From contig CM057005.1 of assembly GCA_029891345.1 (NCBI GenBank), positions 67,217,760-67,281,759 on the forward strand: a DNA stretch of 64,000 nucleotides, written 5' to 3'. The stretch comes from Dryococelus australis. Taxonomy: Eukaryota; Arthropoda; Insecta; Phasmatodea; Phasmatidae. Both the position numbers and the translations under genes were made by a program. Positions 56,258 through 64,000 of the stretch are shown one piece after another. Every line of letters starts with the position of its first letter. Position 1 is the first letter of the stretch. The notes beneath the pieces were generated by a model. It did no database searches. It was not told where the DNA came from and saw nothing but the letters and a program-made list of their open reading frames with translations.

Positions 56258-56822
56258 GCCCGGTTGCACCATCATCTTCCCCGATCCGAGATCGAATGAT
56301 CCAAGTTCCGAACCACGATCCACTTTGATCTTGGTTCCAATGTAAAAGTGTTGCACCAACGAAATGTCATGATTCTGGATCTCCGATTCGTCGATCTTGG
56401 TTTCAAAGCGAAAGATCGAGATTAAGTATGAGAGAAATTTTGCGATGGTACGTAATATATGACGTCATGGAAGTAGGCGTATTTTTCACTATAGATAGAA
56501 CTAGATGTGCAATGTTTTATCTGTTTTAAGTGAATTATTGTTGTACGAATTTTACTTAATATTCAAGAGCCTGTAATGTAGTTTTAATTTCCCAAGAAAA
56601 CAATCGAACGTAGTTCTATCTGTGGGCGTGCTTTCAAACTACATTTATCGACGATGGTTGCTGATATCGGATCGAGATTCCGAACCGCCAATTTCGGGGG
56701 TTTGAAATGAACTTCATCTCGATCTCCAGTCCAGCTCTGAACTGTAATGGTGCAACAGTTTTCTGTGTCGAACTTAGGTCCGATCTCGGATCGAGTTTCG
56801 AACCACGATTAGTCATACGGCT
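56258..56822 (-). mobile_element. Family E MITE, copy 2
   Basis: GCCCGGTTGCACCATCATC at 56258 and a degraded partner near 56800-56822. The interior is the reverse complement of 29437-30012, including the GATC-rich ends. Confidence 0.8.
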
Positions 56823-57113
56823 GTACTACACCTGCTTTGCCTGCTGTCTGATATCGACCCAAGACTGCATGCAGCCGAGCCATCACCCCCTTAACCCCCC
56901 TTTACAGCCATTGACAGGAGGCACAAACTATTGTTTTATGCTTTCTGCTTTCTTTAAAAAAATATATATATACACGAGGGTGGATCAATAAGCAATGTTC
57001 TCTGCTATGCTAGGGGTTGTAGGAGTCACGTATGCACAGATCATCTTTACAGTGCTGAAGCTCAGCACTCACACTCAAATAAATTATTCTAAAATTTACC
57101 ATATAGGCTATTA
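56823..57113. other. No recognised feature
   Basis: C-rich then AT-rich spacer. An (AT)n tract near 56961-56973 is followed by 'gggtggatcaataagcaatg', which resembles a mariner-type end. Confidence 0.3.
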
Positions 57114-57304
57114 ATGGTAAAGTGCGCACTTTTGAAAGCCCTCTCATTTCGAAAAATAGTCAATAAATATTTTTTATTGTAGCCTTAGAAGTTAACTTCC
57201 GAGTGCAGTGGAATATACAGTCTGTGTTTATAACTTTCATGGCAATATTTATTTATAAAAGTAACCAGGGTCTCAAAAGAGCTCAATTTACCGTGAACAG
57301 TTTA
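57114..57304 (+). mobile_element. Family A MITE, short form (A10)
   Basis: TAGGCTATTAATGGTAAAGT to TTTACCGTGAACAGTTTA. Confidence 0.8.
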
Positions 57305-57319
57305 TACCAGTGTACACGC

Positions 57320-57550
57320 TTAGTGAGAGAGCGGGAATGGTAATTTTTTTCTCTCATTACATTCATTGTAGCGTTCCTACATTTGCTCAGGAAACAGTCA
57401 AACGCGTATGGAGGTTCCCAACTTCGTATAGTAGCGACGCTAAACATTCCAATGTATGGAACTTGACGTGTGGTATTATTTCCGTACAGTATCTAGGTTA
57501 GAAACTTCCATTGCAGATTAGGAAGTTAACCAGAAAAATTTTACAGGGCA
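57320..57550 (-). repeat. Element M, copy 2 (partial)
   Basis: Reverse complement of parts of 1350-1830, including 'gattaggaagttaaccagaa' near the end and 'tagtagcgacgctaaac'. Confidence 0.5.
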
Positions 57551-57689
57551 TATTCCTACTTTTCAACACAGGCTAGAATATTCCCTCTCTATGGGAACCA
57601 GGATCTTGATCTTCCGAATAATTCCGCAGAACACTCGGTGCATTTCAATCATCTCGAAATCGCTTTCCGCCGAGATGTGCCTTTTCGTC

Positions 57690-57834
57690 GGCTGGAACCG
57701 GACGAGACGGCGCAACGGTAGACTTTTTAAACTCGCATTCGGGAGGGCCTGGATTGGAATTCCAGTCCGGCCAACCTGATTTCGGTTTCCCGTGGTCTCC
57801 CAAGATCACTCCAGGTGAGTGCTGGCGTGTATGT
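57690..57834 (+). repeat. tRNA-derived SINE
   Basis: GACGGCGCAACGGTAGAC (A box region), GGATTGGAATTCCAGTCC (B box region), then CCTGATTTCGGTTTCCCGTG and CACTCCAGGTGAGTGCTGG, a body seen in many insect SINEs. It abuts the mitochondrial insertion. Confidence 0.65.
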
Positions 57835-58024
57835 ATTGAAACTATTAGAAATATTATTCGCCCAGGGACATAAGTAGTACGATTAGCAGCGAATATAAAT
57901 TGCAGGACACTTAATTGTAACTACTAGAAAATGCTTCAATAAGAGTATCTACTAACATTTTATTAATCATATTAATCATTCAAATATTACTTTTAACACT
58001 AGAAACAGCAGGGGTTAGCATTCA
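57835..58024 (+). pseudogene. Nuclear mitochondrial insertion, ATP6 segment
   Basis: The sequence matches the end of arthropod-type mitochondrial ATP6: it encodes an IETISNIIRPGT-type stretch, RLAANM and an 'agcagcgaatataaattgcaggacac' region, with small indels that break the frame. It stops after '...gttagcattca' where a 965 bp element is inserted, and resumes at 58990. Being in nuclear repeat-rich sequence with frameshifts, it is a nuclear copy, not mtDNA. Confidence 0.85.
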
Positions 58025-58989
58025 CACTTTAAATCTGAATCAGTGAGAATTTCACTGTTTCAGTCAACCAAACGTATCTGAGTGGTACAACAGTCACTTC
58101 AGTCAATTTAATTGATGAAAAAATTACAGATTTCCTTAACGTATTGTTTCAGTGACTTTTTCACTGATTTATGTCATATTTTTCACTTTTTACGTAGTGG
58201 TTTATTTTTGTCTGATGGATTAGTTAAACAGCGTGAAAAAATGGCCGTTAAATAACGTGTATCAAGTGAAATAACAACGAATAAACCAATAAAACCAATA
58301 CAAAATACCTTCTAAAATGTGTTTCGTCTTTAGAAACGGCATTTTATGGTGTAATATGAACACAAAGCCTTTTATTCGGTTCTTACGTATTTCATTTCGT
58401 TTTCATGTAATCGTCACAGCGCTCTGTTTGAAGGTTTAAACTGCATATAATGTGATGAAGAGAGTTAACTCCTATATACTATTCATTTTAACAATCCTAA
58501 CGCTATCAATTAAAACCAAAAACGAAAAGTAAGAGCTTACAATTTAAAGTTTCACGATTTCGCGGCGAAACAGTAAGGCCTATATTTTCCTCACATTGTA
58601 TCAAGTCGGCGTGTTAACGCAGACGGCAAGTGTAACAGCCTAGAGTCGAAAGGTTTGCGAGTTCAATGCCGGCCACCTTTGCAATTTTTTTTACATTTTT
58701 TAAATTACGGTAAACTGCGCAATATAAATAGTTAACTATAGTAAATTTATGTTTATTTCGCGTAATTATTTGGCTACATTCAATAAAAGTAATATTTAAT
58801 TTGCAACTGTAGTCGGCCGTCACTTATTCAATCAGTGAAATAATTTCACTTCACTAATTCAATAAGTAAAATTTTTTCACTGAAACAATCAGTGGTTTTC
58901 TTCTGATTTTAAGTCGAGCCATTTTCCTGATTCGAGTAGTTGAATTTCACTGCGGGTAAGTGGTTTCCCACTGATTCTAATTTAGAGTG
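58025..58989. mobile_element. CACTA-like non-autonomous element inserted in the mitochondrial copy
   Basis: 965 bp, CACTTTAAATCTGAATCAGT at the left and the near complement (ACTGATTCTAATTTAGAGTG) at the right. Removal, with one copy of the flanking CA, restores the ATP6 reading. The ends begin CACT and the duplication is 2 bp, as in EnSpm/CACTA elements. Many TCACTGA/CAGTGAA motifs cluster near both ends, typical subterminal repeats. 58609-58680 holds a tRNA-like segment (B box-like GAGTTCAATGCC). No transposase. Confidence 0.8.
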
Positions 58990-59199
58990 CAAGGATACGT
59001 ATTTGCAGTATTAGCAACACTTTATGCTAGAGAAATAAACTAATGTCAACACGCCAAAATCATCCATACCAGTTCGTAGTAATAAGTCCCTGACCACTCG
59101 TAGGAGCTATTTCTACAATACTAACACTAACAGGGTTAGTTATTTTTCAACAAAGATCCACACTAGTAATAATACTAGGAACAATGACACTATTAACTA
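58990..59199 (+). pseudogene. Nuclear mitochondrial insertion, end of ATP6 and start of COX3
   Basis: Codes for YVFAVLATLYAREIN then stop, and one frame later MSTRQNHPYQFVVMSPWPLV, the N-terminus of cytochrome oxidase subunit III. Reading TGA as Trp and ATA as Met keeps it open, so it derives from invertebrate mtDNA. It stops at 59199, where a family A element begins. Confidence 0.9.
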
Positions 59200-59617
59200 C
59201 AGGCTATTCACGATAAAGTGAGAACTTTTGAAATCAACCTTAGAAAAAAGTCACTGCCCCTACCTGCATATATTTCAACGGGCGTCCTGAGTGGCATGCG
59301 GCCAGTAAAGTTGGTAACGATGGATGGGAAGTAGTTCCGCACCTGAACATCGACTAAAAACTGTTAGATAACCATTTTTGATCATTTGATTTATTTCGCT
59401 TTCTGTTTTTTTTTATTCACGGAATCGTAAAAATGAGCAGATTTGTAAAATAATTACTTTACTAATAATTTCACCGTTTCATTTTGCCGACGCATGAATA
59501 AAGTAATGAGGCCCATGACAATGTTAATCTTACATAAGGCGGAAGAATACACAACGTGCATACAAGTAGATCTTAAGCAGTGCTTTCAAAAGTACTCATT
59601 TTACCGTGAACAGCCTA
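59200..59617 (-). mobile_element. Family A MITE, long form (A11), inserted in the mitochondrial copy
   Basis: CAGGCTATTCACGATAAAGT to TTACCGTGAACAGCCTA, flanked by TA at 59198-59199 and 59618-59619. COX3 coding reads on across the gap when the element and one TA are removed, so the TA is the target duplication. Confidence 0.9.
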
Positions 59618-59670
59618 TATAATTCAATGATGACGATATGTATTACGTGAAGGAACATATCAAGGACTAC
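59618..59670 (+). pseudogene. Nuclear mitochondrial insertion, COX3 continuation
   Basis: Codes for IQWWRYVLREGTYQGL in the mitochondrial code (TGA as Trp), directly continuing COX3. It is followed by a truncated short-form family A end (59671-59749). A further weak match at 59749-59770 may be more COX3. Confidence 0.85.
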
Positions 59671-59749
59671 AATAAAATATATTTATTGAATATTTTTCCA
59701 AATGAGAGGGCTTTCAAAAAGTGCTCACTTTACCGTGAATAGCTTATAC
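59671..59749 (+). mobile_element. Family A short form, right end only (A12)
   Basis: 'gagagggctttcaaaaagtg' then CTCACTTTACCGTGAATAGCTTA. The left half is missing, with 'ctacaataaaa' at the junction matching both COX3 and the element, so truncation by microhomology is possible. Confidence 0.65.
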
Positions 59750-59943
59750 ATACATTTACACAATACATTTGGAAAAGTCCGCTCGTTGCTGACACTGGCT
59801 TACATTTAATCCTTTGAGGACGGCACGAATTTACTAGCACTAAGGACAAGTTTGAAGTGAGCTGCCTATATTCTACACTACAACAATATAATTTTGGTTT
59901 ATCTCTGTATTTCCACTTACCATTATCCTATTGGCTCTAGCTA

Positions 59944-61179
59944 CACCGGACACGCCTACTGTACCCTGCAACGTTTATTATTGGCTGGCCGTCGACTAAT
60001 GAAGTCACACGTTGGCTGTGTACCAATTAATGTATCGCGATAGAAGTAACAAATTTTACAATCCACTGTGTTCGTTTGAAAAATTATTAAAAAGGGCAGT
60101 TTCATTTTTTACAAACTGAAATGTTGAATAGTTCTCATTTTTTACTTGGATTCCGATAAAGTCTAGCGAAATAGTAACATTATAAAAGTGTGAGCTTTGT
60201 CTTCAAGAGCAAATAGATTTCCATATAAACTTAGCCCCGTGTATATACGTGCATACTACTCAAAGGGTTAACATTCTACCTATAACGAGCATGAGAGTTT
60301 AACAGGAATTCTAAAACAGTTAAATCAATAGGTGAAAAGAATGCAAATACGTAAGAACTATTGATTCCGACTGTTTTACTACAGTTGTTAAGTTTAATTG
60401 AGTTCGCCGTAATATTATGACGTCCCACATTCTTTAAACACATCAGCGACAAATTACGTTGCCAGCAGTTTTCACAAAGTTCAGCGCAACATGGTTTTAC
60501 GTTGGCAGCGCTCTCGAGTGTAAAATTACTCATACGAATGGTTGTACGACTGAATGATTTCTTGTTATGTTGCCTGAGAAGAAACATTTCATTGGGGCCG
60601 TGGTTACGCGGGATGCAGAACTACTTCACTTAAACAAGTTCAGCTATTGAAGAGGTTACATCACCACCTTCGAACGAGTTCCGATCGCAGTTGTTTCTCG
60701 TTCGAAGTGAACAGTTTTCATAGGTAGTTTCGAACGACTTCTCTTCTCTGCTGCGCTCATATTGGCTGCTTCCAAGTAAACAAGCACTGTATTAAATATT
60801 ACTGTACTTGGCAGGAATTCCTTCATTTATTGAATTAAGGTTGAATCCTTATGCCATTACAGTAATAGTGTAGGTTTCACAACAATTAAAAGGATCAATC
60901 GTGTTAAATGTTGGAGGATATTACAATTAAATATCATTCATTTTAAGTTTCATGCTTGTTAAGGTTAGAATTTCCATTGATTCCATTCGGCTTTGGGTGT
61001 GTAACCGCGAAACGCTTTCTGTTTTCAAACTTGTTCAGACATGGCTACCGAAAGTATTTACCTGAATGTGTTTAACAGCACTCGTGTAACCACGGCCTGG
61101 GACGCTGTCAACTCGCCATTGTATTAGCGGAAAGCCGGTCGGTAACGAACTTTGTATAGTACAGTAGGCGTGTCCGGTG
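59944..61179. mobile_element. Nested inverted-repeat elements K
   Basis: 21 bases at 59944-59964 (around GGACACGCCTACTGTA) are the exact complement of 61159-61179, marking an outer pair 1.2 kb apart. Inside, GGGGCCGTGGTTACGCGGG at 60595 pairs with CGTGTAACCACGGCCTGGG near 61084-61102, marking an inner element of about 505 bp. The stretch 60400-60450 is related to 52600-52645. No coding sequence recognised. Confidence 0.55.
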
Positions 61180-61205
61180 AAGTGTGTACTAACGAGACAA
61201 TGATA

Positions 61206-61445
61206 TAAGCTAATCATGGTAAAGTGAGCACTTTTGAAAACCCTCTCCTTTGGCATTAACAGTCGATAAGTATATTTTATTTTAGCCTAGACGTTAACTT
61301 CCGAGTGCGGTGAAATACGTACACTGTTTTTATTACGTGCATGACAATATTTATTTAAAAAAAGCCGGTTAAAAGGAAGTAAAATGACTAAAAGGAAAAA
61401 GTAACTAAGGCCTCGAAAGTGCTCACTTTACCGTGAACAGCCTCT
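61206..61445 (+). mobile_element. Family A MITE, short form (A13)
   Basis: TAAGCTAATCATGGTAAAGT to TTTACCGTGAACAGCC. Confidence 0.8.
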
Positions 61446-62362
61446 AGGCAGGAACATACAGGCCAAGAGAACTGACATTCGTGCAGTATCTAGGTGACTC
61501 ACTTCTAATCTCTGCAAATACGTGCCGCTCTCAATGCGTTAAAACAAAATGTTGTTATGAATACACTAATGGTCCAACATTAAAGTTTATAAGTGTGTTA
61601 AAATGATTACCTATAGTAGCACCTCGCTTAGGCCTTATTTGTTGCTAGATCTGTCCCTAAGTACAAATAATCGTGGAATATCTTTCACGAAAAAAAAAAA
61701 ATCGTTCCGTTAATAATTCGCTCCATTACTCGCGGAGGAAGGAAAGAGATTGATCACAGAAAGCAGGGCTTTCGCAAAGTGTTCGCTTCATCGCGACCCA
61801 AATGAACCAGGATTGGGAACAGGGCTTGAGTTTGGCAGTTTCGCGCGGTGGGGGGGGGGGGGGGGGGGGAAAGGGTTGAGCACTCAAGAGACTTTACATC
61901 CGAGGAACGAAACTTGTGAAACGCTTTTGTTTCCTGCCGGTACTTGAATCGGGTCCATTTCCTTCTCCGCTGCTGGAGGGGGTTCATCCCTCCTTATCTG
62001 CTTCCCTCGCACCACCCCTTCCCTGGAGGGTTGTGGGCGAGGAGTTCAGGGCTTTAATTACTTCGGCACACGGTAGTCGTGTAGGGGGGGGGGGAGGCAT
62101 GTCGATCGCTTCGTCCCTCCGGGGTGCCTACCCCTCGGCAAGACCTCCGTTTAGGCGTCGCGAGACTCCACAGAGGCTGTGTGTGGCAATAGAGTGCGCG
62201 GAAACGGGCCATGGGAATGAACCAGCTCCGACGACAAGTTCGCGGGGGAGCACAGCTTCCGCCGGTACATTCGCAGCCCGTTAAACCAGTGTTGCTACGT
62301 CTACTGACTTGTCGCTGGTTCTCCTGATTTTATGTTTTATCTACTAAGTACTGACAGGTTTG
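61446..62362. other. Unassigned, with a GC-rich block and long G run
   Basis: A 20-base G run at 61850-61869 is followed by about 400 bp of GC-rich, CpG-containing sequence (61890-62290). An open plus-strand frame (61916-62284) within it is Ser/Pro/Arg-rich and unrecognised. It could be an exon, a promoter or part of a retroelement. Confidence 0.3.
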
Positions 62363-62594
62363 TAGGCTGTTCACTGTAAAGTGAGCACTTTTTAAGGCCC
62401 TCCTAACAGGCTTTATCCACTAATAAATATATTTTATTGCAGCCTCAGGCATTAAATTTTGACGGTGGTGAAACTTATACACTGAATTTATTGGTCACAT
62501 TGCAATGTTTATATTAAAAAGCAGTAGGAGATTGGATGAAACGAAAAAATTTAGAAGGGCCTAAAAAGTTCTCACTTTACCGCGGACAGCCTTT
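62363..62594 (+). mobile_element. Family A MITE, short form (A14)
   Basis: TAGGCTGTTCACTGTAAAGT to TTTACCGCGGACAGCC. The interior closely resembles A4. Confidence 0.85.
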
Positions 62595-62967
62595 ACATAA
62601 TAATCAGAGATGATGGAAAATAGCGAAAATCTTTTGAGTCAACATATCTTCTATAACACTAACTATTTTATTCTTTCATGTTTGGATGAACAAGGTTTTG
62701 ACTCAGCTAAGTTGTCCGCAGACCAATCACAAACTTTCTCGCTTATAGTATCAGAATTCTCATTGATCCAGTGAAAAGGGGTAGTAGCTTCATCCATGCA
62801 TGACAGCCAGTAAGGAAATAAAACTGTCGGAGATGTGTACAGTACGTTTAATCCTAGCAAACAGTCAACGTTTCCTAAGATAAACCATCATATCTAACAA
62901 TAATGCAAAATCTACTGATTTTGAAAATGAAATTTACTTGTTTTCTTCTGATATTGCAAAGCGAATG
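62595..62967. other. No recognised feature
   Basis: AT-rich spacer between two family A copies. Confidence 0.3.
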
Positions 62968-63372
62968 CTAAAAGTTGTTCACGATACAGTGAGCACTTTG
63001 GAAATCAACCTTACAAAAAAGTCATTGCTCCTACCTATTGTAAGGGGTACACTGTGTGACATGCTCTCAGTAAAGTTGGTACTGATGGATGGAAAGTAGT
63101 TCGGCTGCTTAACGTCGAATAAAAAGTGTTAGGTAACCATTTCTAATAACTTAAATAATTTATTTCGCTTACTGTTTTTTTTTTGTATCAAAGTGTAAAA
63201 ATTACTAAAATTGTAACATTTATATTTTTCTAATGATTCCACAGAGTCACCTGACCGACGCATGAATAACGTGATGATGCCCATGGCAACGTTAATTTAC
63301 ATAAGGCGGAAGAATACAAGTCGATCTTAAGCAGGTCTTTCAAAAGTGTTGATTTTACCGCGAACTGCCTAT
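62968..63372 (-). mobile_element. Family A MITE, long form (A15)
   Basis: AAAGTTGTTCACGATACAGTG to TTTACCGCGAACTGCC. Interior in reverse order relative to A1. Confidence 0.8.
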
Positions 63373-64000
63373 AGTAATAATGAATTGCAGTATTAAAGCA
63401 TTAAAAATATTTTTTTTTTTGCTAAACACACTTGTCCAATTTCTTCTTATCAGCAAACATCCAGGGGAACCACAGTATTCACATCACCGGCTTCATATAT
63501 TGGTCCATAATGAAGGCATCGTCTCAAGTGTGGGGTTCCCCGTATTATATACAGTACGTGCCTCACGCGACTTCGTCTACAACAAGCATCAAATGAGTTC
63601 CGTACTTCAGTGCTCTTGGGGTATTTATGTATTGTCTATGTGATCAGGAGGAATTAGTGCATAGTAATGAAATCACCCACATGTAACTAAGTTAACGAAT
63701 CGGTTATAAAGCAAATACAAAAACATCATCTACCTTCAAAACCATCCATATCCACTATATTATTTACGTGGTTTGTTGGGAATACAAAAAATATATGTTA
63801 TAGTTTCATTTTATACGACATTTCTTAAGTTCGACGTAAAAACATGCATATGTCTGCCATCGCAGACAAGTTTGGATTATATCAACAATTTATTTTTTAA
63901 TAGGGCTGAAAATAAATATGTGGTCTAGTTGCGGATGTGCTGCCTTAACAAAACTATCATATGTGTGTATATATATATATATATCTTTTTTCTCTTTCTT
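63373..64000. other. No recognised gene; AT microsatellite at the window edge
   Basis: T run at 63409-63420 and a TA/TG repeat at 63961-63984. An 87-codon plus-strand frame (63380-63643) is unrecognised. Confidence 0.35.

Overview
The window is non-bacterial: AT-rich, short-ORF, intron-like DNA full of microsatellites (AT, GA, TGTA), homopolymer runs, tRNA-derived SINEs and inverted-repeat transposons. A nuclear copy of mitochondrial ATP6/COX3 that reads with TGA as Trp, together with the transposon families present, suggests an invertebrate, most likely an arthropod with a large repeat-rich genome. I could not name the species. No intact host gene is convincing. One possible terminal exon (21.4 kb) and one possible minus-strand first exon (about 8.9 kb) are flagged at low confidence.

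Layout. 0-4 kb: a dead Tc1-type transposase split by other insertions, then a foldback element whose loop holds a tandem duplication. 4.2-13.1 kb: LTR retrotransposon remains on the minus strand (Ty3-type integrase tail with polypurine tract and LTR start near 7.4-7.9 kb; a long broken gag at 9.8-12.0 kb with a primer-binding-site candidate beside an LTR-like repeat). The same 1.45 kb repeat recurs as two more copies. 13-34 kb: mainly short non-autonomous elements (families A, B, D, E, F, G, J, N, O, P), SINEs and a 1.6 kb palindrome-rich satellite tract.

34.8-46.7 kb: the main feature, a decayed Polinton/Maverick-like element of about 12 kb. Its terminal inverted repeats (about 735 and 507 bp) contain 116-120 bp tandem units. 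Inside lie zinc fingers, the N-terminal part of a protein-primed DNA polymerase B, an antisense phospholipase A2-like reading frame, an A32/FtsK-type packaging ATPase, a long fibre-like coiled-coil gene, a small structural protein and an rve-type integrase with its D,D,E triad in place and a chromodomain-like tail. No major capsid protein, protease or polymerase catalytic palm was found. Apart from the antisense ORF, the genes all read on the plus strand, and most carry frameshifts or stops.

46.7-64 kb: more non-autonomous elements and SINEs, plus the mitochondrial insertion at 57.8-59.7 kb. That insertion is interrupted by two elements whose target sites can be read because the original mitochondrial sequence is known.

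Family letters (A, B, C and so on) are labels made for this window. All repeat boundaries were read by eye and may be off by several bases.
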